Shown here piece by piece: positions 27,042 through 34,880 of a stretch of 47,969 nucleotides of DNA. The position numbers and the translations under genes are program-made. How positions within the stretch are numbered: the stretch's first letter is position 1; the number at the start of each line of letters is the position of its first letter. The notes below the pieces were generated by a model that worked only from the letters and a program-made list of their open reading frames with translations, was not told the origin of the DNA and did not search any database. The DNA is from Alicyclobacillus contaminans DSM 17975 (GTDB taxonomy: Bacteria; Bacillota; Bacilli; Alicyclobacillales; Alicyclobacillaceae): NCBI RefSeq assembly GCF_000429525.1, contig NZ_AUCA01000029.1:1-47969 (forward strand), in the 5' to 3' direction.

Positions 27042-28178
27042 TCAATGTTTTAACAGGCTCTGCAAAGCCGGCGTCAAGCCGATGTTGTTCTGGTCGGGAT
27101 ACGCCTTCTCAAACCACGCATGAATGGATTCGTTGGTTGGCGCGTTGTCCTTTGTCATTAAAGCCCCTGGTAACAGATAGTAACGGGGCACCGGTTGGTC
27201 ATAGGCGGCAGCAACAGCGAAACGGGTGGCGACAACGCCATACTGATACACATCCGTACCGGCGGAAGCCATCCACGTACTGCCGCTCTGGCGCATCTTG
27301 GCCACATCCTGCGTGCTCAGGTCAATGGAATAAACCGGAACCGTCCGATGCAACGCCTGAATCGCTTGTTCCGCCCCCAGAGCGAACTGGTCCCAAGACG
27401 CCCAGACTGCCTTGATATCATTCGGATGCGCGCGCAATACGGCTTCCATGCGACTCATGGTGTCCGAGATGGTGGTATTGGTGGCGTCGCCGAACTGAGC
27501 CACCACGTGGATGTCGGGATATTCAGACTCCATGACCTTGAGAATTTTCATACGCTTGTCCATCGGCGCGTATCCACCCACCCAAATGACCACAATGTTG
27601 CCCTGACCATTGATGTCTTCCGCCATTTTTTCAATGGACAACAGCGCCAAATCATAATCGTCCTGTCCGAGTTGCGATGTCAGACCTGGCACGTTAATGG
27701 TCACATCCGAGGTGATGACCTTGATGCCTTGGGCAATGGCCTTTTCCACTTCGGGTTTCAGCGCATCCGCATCGCCGTGGTTGACAATGATGACGTTCGG
27801 CTTCTGTTGAATCACAGCGTCCAATTGGGACACCATTTGTTCACGATTGTGCTGCGCGTCTGTGGTGATGAGTGTCGCCCCGAACGCGGACGCCGTCGCT
27901 CGAATGCCGGACAAAAACTGTGCGGACCATTCGTCGTCGGTGTACTCAGAGACCACGGCGATTTTCGTCGGTTTCTTTTCCAGCACTACGGAAGACGATG
28001 GCGTGGATTGGCTGTCGGTGGATGTTGTGGCGTTCGCTGCGGCACCTGCGGCCACCGCGTTTTGCTGGGCCGTGGCGTCCTGGGTGCCATTGACGGATTG
28101 CTGCAGACTGCAGCCGGCCAAGAGCAGGGATAGGCCCAAGACCATTCCCAGTCCTGTCGATTTCCCGAATGTGCGCAT
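27042..28178 (-). CDS. Sugar ABC transporter substrate-binding lipoprotein (probable methylthioribose)
   Basis: This extracellular receptor of the importer has 378 residues. It starts with a lipoprotein signal, LSLLLAGC with Cys23, and an Ala/Thr/Ser-rich linker to about residue 70. A periplasmic-binding-protein type 1 domain (RbsB-like) follows, including KIAVVSEYTDDEWSAQFLSG, PNVIIVNHGDADALKPEVEK and AVWASWDQFALGAEQAIQ. The ribose-binding pattern is only loosely kept, consistent with a modified pentose. ATG 28178 follows AAGGGGG. It is first in an operon with the ATPase, the permease and mtnK, driven by a strong promoter at 28311-28338. Confidence 0.87.
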   Translation of the reverse strand: MRTFGKSTGLGMVLGLSLLLAGCSLQQSVNGTQDATAQQNAVAAGAAANATTSTDSQSTPSSSVVLEKKPTKIAVVSEYTDDEWSAQFLSGIRATASAFGATLITTDAQHNREQMVSQLDAVIQQKPNVIIVNHGDADALKPEVEKAIAQGIKVITSDVTINVPGLTSQLGQDDYDLALLSIEKMAEDINGQGNIVVIWVGGYAPMDKRMKILKVMESEYPDIHVVAQFGDATNTTISDTMSRMEAVLRAHPNDIKAVWASWDQFALGAEQAIQALHRTVPVYSIDLSTQDVAKMRQSGSTWMASAGTDVYQYGVVATRFAVAAAYDQPVPRYYLLPGALMTKDNAPTNESIHAWFEKAYPDQNNIGLTPALQSLLKH

Positions 28179-28292
28179 CTTACTTTTCCCCCTTGCTGTG
28201 TCTTTACTTCCACGGCTCTCCGCACAACAACTGGCTGATGCGGCGCTGTGACAAGACGCGTCAACCCGTAACCCCGACGTTCTTGGACACGC

Positions 28293-28338
28293 TCGACGTG
28301 GTTACGTCGAATTATAAAAGAGTATTCCAATCTGTCAA
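28293..28338 (-). promoter_or_regulatory. Sigma-A promoter with adjoining operator-like palindrome
   Basis: On the minus strand consensus TTGACA (28333-28338) and TATAAT (28311-28316) are separated by 16 bases. Immediately downstream of the -10 is a perfect palindrome, TCGACGT-AACC-ACGTCGA (28293-28310), covering the expected transcription start. This is the geometry of a repressor operator; the regulator is not in view. About 115 bases of leader remain before the binding-protein gene. They contain no S-box or other RNA class that I recognise. Confidence 0.75.
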
Positions 28339-28398
28339 TAGGTATTTAATTGCGCGAAAAGTGCGGACTGTGACGCTGCCGCTCACACAGAATTTGTC

Positions 28399-28427
28399 TT
28401 GACTTACCGCCCGATTCACGGTACACC
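28399..28427 (+). promoter_or_regulatory. Possible promoter of uppP
   Basis: TTGACT at 28399-28404 and TACACC at 28422-28427 are 17 bases apart, 60 bases before the uppP start. The -10 is poor. Confidence 0.35.
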
Positions 28428-28486
28428 CTTAACGTGGGCTGTACATACATCACAGCGGCTGCAAAGGACAGAAAGGATGGTTCAGC

Positions 28487-29332
28487 GTGCTTTGGTTGCA
28501 GGTCGTCATCACCGCCATGGTGCAAGGCGTTACTGAACTATTCCCGGTCAGCAGTGTGGGACATGCCGTCATTTTGCCGTACGTCCTCGGCTGGACCAAT
28601 ATCTCGGATTCCGATCAGTTCTTGCCGTTCGTCGTCATGCTGCATTTGGGCACCGCGCTCGCCCTCCTCTGGTACTTCCGCAGGGATTGGATTGCCCTCA
28701 TCGGCTCCCTCTTCCAATCTCGCCGCGGACACGTGAAGCGGCAGGAGAATTTCCGACTCCTGATGCTCATTGTGGTGGCCACCATTCCGGCAGCCATCAT
28801 CGGGAAACTGCTGGAAAACAAATTTCGCGAGCTGTTTCCTTCCGCGGTCTCTGCCTCCCTGTTCCTGATGATCAACGGGGTGATATTGCTGATTGCGGAC
28901 AGGCTTCGCCGCAAAGCAGGCACCGGACAAATTTCGCGGATGTCCTACGGGCGCAGTTTCATCATCGGCGTGCTGCAGGCGTTCGCCCTCATTCCTGGCA
29001 TTTCCCGATCCGGCATCACCATGACCGCCGGTCTCGCCACGGGGCTCACATACGAAGAGGCCGCGCGCTTCAGCTTCCTGTTGGCCACGCCGGTGATTCT
29101 GGGCGCCGCGGTGGTGGAAATCCCGAAGGTGCTGCACGCGCACGCGACGGACATGTTGATGTACGGTTTGGTCGGCGGCGTGCTGGCGGCGGTGTTCGCG
29201 TATCTGACCACGGTGTTCCTGATGCGGTACTTCCGCACACAAGAGGTTCGTGCGCTGCGTCCATTCGCACGCTACTGTCTGATTGTGGGTGCGCTGGTGT
29301 TCATTCTGGCCGTCACCGGCATTCACCTGTAA
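28487..29332 (+). CDS. uppP: Undecaprenyl-diphosphatase UppP (BacA family)
   Basis: UppP removes a phosphate from undecaprenyl diphosphate at the membrane, recycling the lipid carrier of peptidoglycan synthesis; extra copies give bacitracin tolerance. The 281-residue protein has about eight membrane helices. The two catalytic motifs are present: QGVTELFPVSSVGHAVILP near residue 14, with the essential Glu and His, and PGISRSGITMTAGLATGL near residue 172. The first motif differs somewhat from the usual QGxTEFLPVSSxGH. The GTG start at 28487 follows AGAAAGG. It stands alone between the divergent ABC operon and a convergent chemoreceptor gene. Confidence 0.9.
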   Translation: MLWLQVVITAMVQGVTELFPVSSVGHAVILPYVLGWTNISDSDQFLPFVVMLHLGTALALLWYFRRDWIALIGSLFQSRRGHVKRQENFRLLMLIVVATIPAAIIGKLLENKFRELFPSAVSASLFLMINGVILLIADRLRRKAGTGQISRMSYGRSFIIGVLQAFALIPGISRSGITMTAGLATGLTYEEAARFSFLLATPVILGAAVVEIPKVLHAHATDMLMYGLVGGVLAAVFAYLTTVFLMRYFRTQEVRALRPFARYCLIVGALVFILAVTGIHL

Positions 29333-29384
29333 CTCGAGGACGCCGAGCGTTCCCCTTGGGGACGCTGGGACACCTCACCATGGC

Positions 29385-29432
29385 AAAGCGGGTAGTTCAG
29401 GCGAAGAAACCCTCGCCCGAACTACCCGCTTT
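29385..29432. terminator. Long inverted repeat between uppP and the chemoreceptor gene
   Basis: Two 20-base arms (29385-29404 and 29413-29432) pair with a single G-U-type mismatch around an 8-base loop. T tracts are short on both sides (TTTCC and TTTGCC). The position between two converging genes suggests a shared terminator. A smaller hairpin, from about 29346 to 29365, lies just before it. Confidence 0.6.
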
Positions 29433-29449
29433 CCGCTCATCGGAAGTGA

Positions 29450-31204
29450 TTACTGCTTCTCGAGCACAAACCGGCCGACCAACGCCCGTAACCTGTCTGC
29501 CATCTGACTGAGCGATGTCGCAGAGGACGACACCTCCTGCATGGCGCTCGATTGCTCCTCACTGGTCGCCGACAGGGTTTCCATGGCGGTGGCGGTCATG
29601 GTTGTGACCTTCAGAACGCCGTCCATCGCCGCGCTCAATTGACTGGTTTCCTGCGTGATCTCGTCGACGGCCTGCGTCACGGCGCCCATTTGCGTGGACA
29701 CGGTCGCCACCACTTCCCGAATCCGCTCGAAGGACGTTCCCGCCGCGCTGACTGTATGTACTCCGTCATCCACTTCGGAATGGCATTGCCGCGTGTACGC
29801 CAATACCTGATGGATGCCCGATTGAATGGACTGGATGAGTTCCGCAACCTGTTTGGCGGAATCGGAAGACTGGTCTGCCAACTTCTTCACTTCGCTGGCC
29901 ACCACCGTGAAACCGCGTCCGTGTTCCCCCGCGCGGGCCGCTTCAATCGCTGCGTTCAGCGCCAACAACTGAGTCTGTCCCGCAATGCTTTCCATCGCGT
30001 CGACAATCCGGCCAATGCGGTTGGACTGCTCCTCCAGTCCGCTCACCACACGCTCCAGTTGTCCCACCGCCCCTTGAATCGAGTGCATTTGTTGCACCGC
30101 TTGACCGATGGACAGATGCCCGCCCTCGGTGACCTCGTCCGCATGAACGGCCACGGACGAGACCATCCGCGCGCTGTCCGCGATGTGCGCCATGCGCTCC
30201 GTCACCCCGGCCACTCGCGCCGTGCCGCCTTCCACCGTGGCCACCTGCTCACGCGCACCCACGGCTACCTGTTCAATCGTGAGACTCACGTGTTCCGCGC
30301 CGCGGCTCCCTTCCTCCGCGATGGTGCTCATGTTTTCGGCGGCCGAGGCCATCAGGGCGGAGGTGCGTTCCGCTTCAGAAATCAGCGACCGCAGCGAAGT
30401 CACCATTTGATTGAAGCCCATGGCCAACTGTCCCAGTTCATCTCCGGTCTTCACTTCCGCCAGTTGACTGAGGTTCCCATCTCCCACTTTGCGAGCCAGG
30501 CCCACGAGATCGCTGACGGCGCGTTTCATGCGATGAGACAGCAGCCAGGACAGGGCGAGTGTCAGCACGAGGACCACCAATCCCACCAGTACAGCTTCCG
30601 TGCGCAGGGAGTTTTCCTCCGCCAACAGGCTCTGCAAAGGAATGCCAATGAACCACATGCCGATAATCTGCATCTTCTCGTCGCGAATCGGTACGTAAGC
30701 CGTCTCGTACCGTGCACCGAGGATGGTCTCCTGTCCTGTGAACACTTTGCCCTGTTTGAGCACCGTATTCACCACGGCTGCAGGTGCCCGGTCTCCGACA
30801 GCAAATTTTTCACCTTTCTGCAAAGATGTGGCCACCCGCACATCGCTCTGGAACAGTCCCACCGCATCGCCGGTTTCCGCGCTGATTTCCTGCATCACCG
30901 AGGCGTTGTCGTTGAAGACCAACGAACCCTTCCATAACTTTCCGTTAATAATTTGCCAATTCCCGTTGAATTGGTTGTCTATGAGGGTCAAACTCACCTT
31001 GGCGTCTGAGGCGAGTTTGTTCTCGCTGGACTTCACAATCACACCCTGGGCTGTGTGGACGCCGAGGACGCCCACGATCAGAATGGAGATGAGTACAATG
31101 AACGTGAACGGAATCATGAGCTTGTACTGAATGCTGAAATTCTGGAATCGCCGCATGCGTTTCCCCTGCGCCAACTCCGGGTGTTCCAGATCTTGCTGCT
31201 TCAC
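29450..31204 (-). CDS. Methyl-accepting chemotaxis protein
   Basis: This transmembrane chemoreceptor signals to CheA/CheW. With the GTG start at 31204 (after AAAGGAG) it has 584 residues. TM1 is at about 32-51, an extracellular single-Cache-like sensor at about 52-200 (containing [21 protein letters not shown]), TM2 at about 204-223, then HAMP and a long coiled-coil signalling domain. The signalling tip is well conserved in [19 protein letters not shown] and the following [18 protein letters not shown]. The ligand cannot be predicted. The longer ORF start at 31288 has no ribosome binding site. No other chemotaxis genes are nearby. Confidence 0.9.
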   Translation of the reverse strand: MKQQDLEHPELAQGKRMRRFQNFSIQYKLMIPFTFIVLISILIVGVLGVHTAQGVIVKSSENKLASDAKVSLTLIDNQFNGNWQIINGKLWKGSLVFNDNASVMQEISAETGDAVGLFQSDVRVATSLQKGEKFAVGDRAPAAVVNTVLKQGKVFTGQETILGARYETAYVPIRDEKMQIIGMWFIGIPLQSLLAEENSLRTEAVLVGLVVLVLTLALSWLLSHRMKRAVSDLVGLARKVGDGNLSQLAEVKTGDELGQLAMGFNQMVTSLRSLISEAERTSALMASAAENMSTIAEEGSRGAEHVSLTIEQVAVGAREQVATVEGGTARVAGVTERMAHIADSARMVSSVAVHADEVTEGGHLSIGQAVQQMHSIQGAVGQLERVVSGLEEQSNRIGRIVDAMESIAGQTQLLALNAAIEAARAGEHGRGFTVVASEVKKLADQSSDSAKQVAELIQSIQSGIHQVLAYTRQCHSEVDDGVHTVSAAGTSFERIREVVATVSTQMGAVTQAVDEITQETSQLSAAMDGVLKVTTMTATAMETLSATSEEQSSAMQEVSSSATSLSQMADRLRALVGRFVLEKQ

Positions 31205-31397
31205 CAACGCCACTCCTTTGAAATTTTCCTGAGTCGGGCTTCGGGATGTTAGCCAATCCTTCCGATCACAGCACTTCCTCCCAACCAATGATCACTTCAA
31301 ACCTAGCGGACGAGTGTGTAGTTCCAGTGAGTGCATTGTAAATTGTTTGTGAAGAACGTAAACGGCGTGTCAATCCCACCCATGAACGCCGCAGATC

Positions 31398-31434
31398 CAT
31401 AAAGAGGGCCGCCCGCGGTGATACGGGCAGCCCT
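31398..31434 (-). terminator. Terminator of the spore coat genes
   Basis: AGGGCTGCCCG pairs with CGGGCGGCCCT (one G-U pair) on the minus strand and is followed by CTTTAT. It lies 45 bases past the stop of the second coat gene. Confidence 0.8.
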
Positions 31435-31478
31435 GTGGACAAAGATAGGTTCTGTTCTGTGGACAATCCGTCGCTTCA

Positions 31479-31850
31479 TCACATCGTCGTTGCATTTGTG
31501 GAAAACGGAAACTGCGTGGCGTATTTCTGAAATTGTTGCTGAGCCTGCTGAATCTTTTGCGGCGTTTCGGCTTCGAGCTTGTACCAGCCTTTTTGAAACA
31601 TGACATTGTAAGCGTCTCGCGCCGCCTGGTGGCTCTCGTTGAGAATGGTCATGATCTGACGGTGCAGGGCGTCGTGGCTGGCTTCGCGCGCCGCCGTATT
31701 AAAGCTGTCGGTCAGATACTTTTCGGTCGCCAACACATCATTCAGTCGATCCCGGTCGTTCATTTGCGGTCCCTTGACCTTGGGTTCGTTGGCAGGTTTC
31801 GGATTCTGAATCACCCGTGCCTGGGCGTTGTTTCCATTTTGTGCTTGCAC
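31479..31850 (-). CDS. CotF-family spore coat protein
   Basis: The 123-residue protein has a disordered Asn/Gln/Lys/Pro-rich N-terminus of about 38 residues followed by a CotF-type helical domain. The domain includes MNDRDRLNDVLATEKYLTDS, DALHRQIMTILNESHQAARD and YNVMFQKGWYKLEAET. CotF proteins are small components of the endospore coat, which supports a spore-forming host. The GTG start at 31850 follows GAGAGGAGGGG. The longer ORF up to 32174 runs antiparallel to nothing else but overlaps the upstream coat gene in another frame, so it is rejected. It is transcribed with the next gene upstream, 14 bases away. Confidence 0.87.
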   Translation of the reverse strand: MQAQNGNNAQARVIQNPKPANEPKVKGPQMNDRDRLNDVLATEKYLTDSFNTAAREASHDALHRQIMTILNESHQAARDAYNVMFQKGWYKLEAETPQKIQQAQQQFQKYATQFPFSTNATTM

Positions 31851-31864
31851 GAAGGCCCCTCCTC

Positions 31865-32155
31865 TCACTGCATCGCCGCCGTCTGCGGTTGTTGGTTGAC
31901 AGCTGTGGGCTGACACTGCTGCAGCAGGAGGTTGTAATGACGTTGGTGCAGCCGGCCGATTCTGTCCAAACATGCACGCACGTCCGGATCGGAACACTCC
32001 TGTGCGTAATGAGCGCATTTCTTCATCGCAATCAATTCCCACGACATGGCATCCTTCAGATAACTCAGATCTTTTGCGGTGATCACGTGAGGCGGCGTTT
32101 GCATCAGCGGCTGTGCCGCCTGCGTTGCCCCCGACGACTGTGTTTGCCCTTGCAT
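31865..32155 (-). CDS. Small CotF-like spore coat protein
   Basis: The 96-residue protein has a Gln/Ser/Thr-rich N-terminus and a compact helical segment, ITAKDLSYLKDAMSWELIAM followed by KKCAHYAQECSDPDVRACLD, ending in a Gln-rich tail. The DLSYLKDAMSWELIAMKKC pattern is that of the short coat proteins often paired with a full CotF gene. The three cysteines may cross-link in the coat (inference). ATG 32155 follows GGAAAGGAGGG. It precedes the larger CotF gene in a two-gene operon. Confidence 0.8.
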   Translation of the reverse strand: MQGQTQSSGATQAAQPLMQTPPHVITAKDLSYLKDAMSWELIAMKKCAHYAQECSDPDVRACLDRIGRLHQRHYNLLLQQCQPTAVNQQPQTAAMQ

Positions 32156-32240
32156 TGCGCTCCCTCCTTTCCAAAGCATACTTAGCTTGCCTGTTCCCCG
32201 TTTCAATTATCCCCTTCAGGGGAGGTCTGCGATTGGAGAC

Positions 32241-32464
32241 TTATTCACAAACTCATCCACATCTCCTGTGCAAAACTGTGGATATGTGCGTAACTCTGTG
32301 TATAACTGTGTGGCTTACCCACATTCCATCCCCAACTCCTCGGCCTTCTGTGCGCAAAAACATCGTCCCAAGCGCTCCACTCAACCAATCTCCCTGTGGA
32401 CAACTTATCCACAACACGAAAAGCAGGCGGGTCCCGCCATAGGGCGGGCTCCGCCTGTGGATAC
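32241..32464. promoter_or_regulatory. DnaA-box cluster in intergenic DNA
   Basis: Three 9-mers match TTATNCACA perfectly: TTATTCACA (32241-32249, plus), TTATACACA (32297-32305, minus) and TTATCCACA (32405-32413, plus). Six more differ from the consensus at one position: 32253-32261, 32277-32285 (minus), 32285-32293 (minus), 32315-32323, 32395-32403 (minus) and 32456-32464 (minus). Nine boxes in 224 bases is far above chance. No replication gene is near. Bacillus chromosomes carry such clusters away from oriC, where they bind DnaA and restrain initiation; I infer a similar role. Confidence 0.7.
32424..32457 (-). terminator. Hairpin after the aldo/keto reductase gene
   Basis: CAGGCGG and CCGCCTG enclose a second stem, CCCGCC-ATAG-GGCGGG, with a two-base internal loop. 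On the minus strand it is followed by CTTTTCG, making it a likely terminator of the gene ending at 32475. It lies within the DnaA-box cluster. Confidence 0.7.
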
Positions 32465-32474
32465 GCTGTATGCT

Positions 32475-33377
32475 TCATTGATGCTGTTCATATCGCTGAG
32501 GCTTCAACAGTGACGTCAACGCGGCCACTTCGTCCTGGTGCAGAGGACCATCCCAGTGAGCTTGCAGAATTTCCGTCCACTGCTCCCGTGTGCGCGCACC
32601 GGGGATGGCCACCGCCACTGCCGCGTGGTGCAGGCTGTAGCGCAGCGCCAGCGATGCCAGGTGATCTACACCCCCCGCCACTTCCGCGAGGCGCGCGCGC
32701 AGCGTTCGCAATTCCGCCGCCGAATAGTCGAGGAATCCTGCATCGTCGGTCCGGCCGCGAGCGGTCAGCCAGCCCCTGCCGAGCGATCCCCGCGCAATCA
32801 CGGAAATCCCGGCCGCCAGCACGTGGTCCAGCACGTCCTCCTCCGGACGTCTGTCCAAAATCCCGTACTGCGTCATCAGCGTCGCGATGCTCGACCGCTG
32901 CGCGTACTCGCGGATCACGTTTGGCCGAATCGACGAGATGCCGTACGCGCGAATGTACCCTGTGGTCTTCAACTGCTCAAACGCGTCGATGATGTCGTCC
33001 ATCTCATCATCCAACGTTCCGCCGTGCAGTTGGTATAAATCAATGTAATCGGTCTTCAGCCTTCTCAGGCTGTCCTCCACCGCCTGCAGGATGTACGCTT
33101 TCGACGGCCCCCAGTACCAGCCCGGCTTCCCTGGCTCCCATCGGTTTCCGACCTTCGTGGCAATGATCACCTCGTGACGGCGCCCCTTGAGCGCTTCGCC
33201 GAGCCACATTTCATTCGTCCCCTGGCCGTACAGATCCGCGGTATCAAAGAAGTTCACGCCGGCGTCCAGCGCCAGATGCACCAGTTCGGCCGCCGTCTGC
33301 GCATCCGGAAATGACATGCAGCCAAGCCCCAACGGATGAACCCACAACTGCGTGCTTCCCAACCGCCGCTGCTCCAT
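32475..33377 (-). CDS. Aldo/keto reductase
   Basis: This NAD(P)H-dependent oxidoreductase of the (alpha/beta)8-barrel AKR superfamily has 300 residues. The catalytic tetrad can be placed: Asp and Tyr in VNFFDTADLYGQGTNE, Lys in VIIATKVG and His in YIDLYQLHGG. The C-terminal VAVAIPGARTREQW is the coenzyme-phosphate loop. ATG 33377 follows GGCGGAGGG; the ORF extension upstream would run into thiE. It starts 28 bases after the thiE stop on the same strand and may be the fifth gene of the thiamine operon. A thiamine-related role is not shown. Substrate unknown. Confidence 0.88.
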   Translation of the reverse strand: MEQRRLGSTQLWVHPLGLGCMSFPDAQTAAELVHLALDAGVNFFDTADLYGQGTNEMWLGEALKGRRHEVIIATKVGNRWEPGKPGWYWGPSKAYILQAVEDSLRRLKTDYIDLYQLHGGTLDDEMDDIIDAFEQLKTTGYIRAYGISSIRPNVIREYAQRSSIATLMTQYGILDRRPEEDVLDHVLAAGISVIARGSLGRGWLTARGRTDDAGFLDYSAAELRTLRARLAEVAGGVDHLASLALRYSLHHAAVAVAIPGARTREQWTEILQAHWDGPLHQDEVAALTSLLKPQRYEQHQ

Positions 33378-33405
33378 GTGTGCATCCCTCCGCCACCGTT
33401 TGGCT

Positions 33406-34059
33406 TCAGTATATCGGAGCTGCGGCTCGCACAACACCACACAAATGGGAGGCTGCACGACGAGGGTCTTCCGCCAGCATCACCGCGGACACCACGGCCA
33501 CGCCGCGCGCACCCGCACGCACCACATCGGCGGCGTTGTCGGCCTGGATGCCGCCGATGGCGACCACGGGAATCTGCACCGCCCGCGCGATATCCCGCAG
33601 CACGTCCATGCCGCAAACTTCCGCGTCGTCTTTCGATGTCGTCGGAAACACCGCGCCCACACCCAGGTAATCCGCGCCATCCCGCTCGGCTTGCAGAGCT
33701 TCCTTGAGCGATCCGGCCGAAACGCCGATCCACCGATCCCCCATCAGGCGCCGCGCGTCCAGGCAGGGGATGTCCGACTGCCCTATGTGGACGCCGTCCG
33801 CGTCCGTGACCAGGGCGATGTCCACGCGGTCGTTCACGAAATAAAGTGCCCCCGCCTCCCGCGTGATGGCGCGCACGGCATGCCCCAGTTCCACAAACCG
33901 GCGGCCATCCTCCTGTTTGCGGCGCAGCTGCACCGCGGTGGCACCGCCCGCGACCGCTTCCCGGACCGCGCGAAGCAGGCGCTCCGTGTCATTGCCTTCG
34001 TCGGTGACCACGTACAGCGCCAGGCGTGTCTGGAGTTCCCGCCACCGCTCCCGCGTCAT
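33406..34059 (-). CDS. thiE: Thiamine-phosphate synthase ThiE
   Basis: ThiE joins HMP-pyrophosphate and HET-phosphate to thiamine phosphate. The 217-residue TIM-barrel protein has LALYVVTDEG at the first strand, AVQLRRKQ (diphosphate contacts), FVNDRVDIALVTDADGVHIG, GADYLGVGAVFPTTSKDD and the C-terminal phosphate loops VVAIGGIQ and GVAVVSAVM. ATG 34059 is nine bases after GGAGGGG, which lies inside the thiM end; a TTG six bases earlier is too close. It is the last biosynthetic gene of the TPP-controlled operon. Confidence 0.93.
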   Translation of the reverse strand: MTRERWRELQTRLALYVVTDEGNDTERLLRAVREAVAGGATAVQLRRKQEDGRRFVELGHAVRAITREAGALYFVNDRVDIALVTDADGVHIGQSDIPCLDARRLMGDRWIGVSAGSLKEALQAERDGADYLGVGAVFPTTSKDDAEVCGMDVLRDIARAVQIPVVAIGGIQADNAADVVRAGARGVAVVSAVMLAEDPRRAASHLCGVVRAAAPIY

Positions 34060-34061
34060 CG

Positions 34062-34880
34062 TCAAATCCCCTCCATGACGGAGATATTCGCCTGCCGATT
34101 GACCTCGTCCGACGTCAAATGGTACAGCGCGTCAAACAGGCGCGCCTGGAAGGTGCCCGGCCCCGCGGCATCCACTGCGGCGTGCTCTCCGGCCACATTC
34201 AGACAGGTCACCGCGGCCATCGCCGCTTCGGCATATGTGGAGACATCGCTGCCCCGCGGAACCACGCCGACAAACCCGCCGAGCAGCGCCGTGAGCATGC
34301 ATCCGGAGCCCGTGATGGAAGCCAGCAGCGGATGGCCGTTGGCCAGGCGCCACACGGTCTCGCCGTCCGTCACCAGATCCTCCGCCCCGGTGGCCACCAC
34401 CACCGTCCGGTGCGCTTTGGCGTACGCCTTCATCGCCGCCGGCAGAGCCGCGCTGGCTCCAGCCGAATCCACCCCGCGCACTTCACCCCCGCAGCCGAGA
34501 AACACACCGACTTCGCCGGCGTTGCCGCGCAGCACCGTGAAGTGCATCGCATCGCCGAGTCGCTGCGCCGCCTCGGAGCGGAACGGTGTCGCGCCAATGC
34601 CGACCGGATCGAACACAATCGGCACCTGATGCGCGTTGGCAGACTGCCCTGCTTTCACCATCACATCGAGGATGGCGGACGAAATGGTTCCCATGTTCAG
34701 CGCCAAAGCGCTGGCAATCCGCGCCATGTCCGCCACTTCCTCCGGCGCGTCCGCCATCACCGGCGACGCCCCCGCCGACAACAGGACATTCGCCGCAATA
34801 TTGGTCACCACGATATTCGTGATGTTGTGCACCAGCGGCCGCTGTTCACGCACCTGTTCCAACCAATATCCCAAATTCAC
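34062..34880 (-). CDS. thiM: Hydroxyethylthiazole kinase ThiM
   Basis: ThiM phosphorylates the thiazole moiety (HET) for salvage into thiamine. The 272-residue ribokinase-like protein has PLVHNITNIVVTNIAANVLL at the N-terminus, SAGASPVMADAPEEV, IVFDPVGIGATPFRSE and the C-terminal ASITGSGCMLTALLGGFV with the catalytic Cys/anion hole. The GTG start at 34880 follows GGAGGAG and overlaps the thiD stop (GTGA). A longer ORF reaching 35330 runs inside thiD in another frame and is not real. No thiG or thiazole synthesis genes are here, so this operon salvages thiazole. Confidence 0.93.
   Translation of the reverse strand: MNLGYWLEQVREQRPLVHNITNIVVTNIAANVLLSAGASPVMADAPEEVADMARIASALALNMGTISSAILDVMVKAGQSANAHQVPIVFDPVGIGATPFRSEAAQRLGDAMHFTVLRGNAGEVGVFLGCGGEVRGVDSAGASAALPAAMKAYAKAHRTVVVATGAEDLVTDGETVWRLANGHPLLASITGSGCMLTALLGGFVGVVPRGSDVSTYAEAAMAAVTCLNVAGEHAAVDAAGPGTFQARLFDALYHLTSDEVNRQANISVMEGI

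Noticed and set aside
28179-28292. Possible SAM or other riboswitch before the methylthioribose transporter
   Set aside because: None of the S-box blocks or other aptamer cores I know are present; only the operator-like palindrome near the promoter is clear.
31479-32174. 231-codon long form of the CotF gene
   Set aside because: The first ~108 codons overlap the upstream coat gene in another frame; the GTG at 31850 has a strong ribosome site.
32241-32464. Plasmid or phage replication origin
   Set aside because: DnaA boxes are dense, but there are no iterons, Rep protein or AT-rich unwinding region beside them, and the flanking genes are ordinary chromosomal genes.
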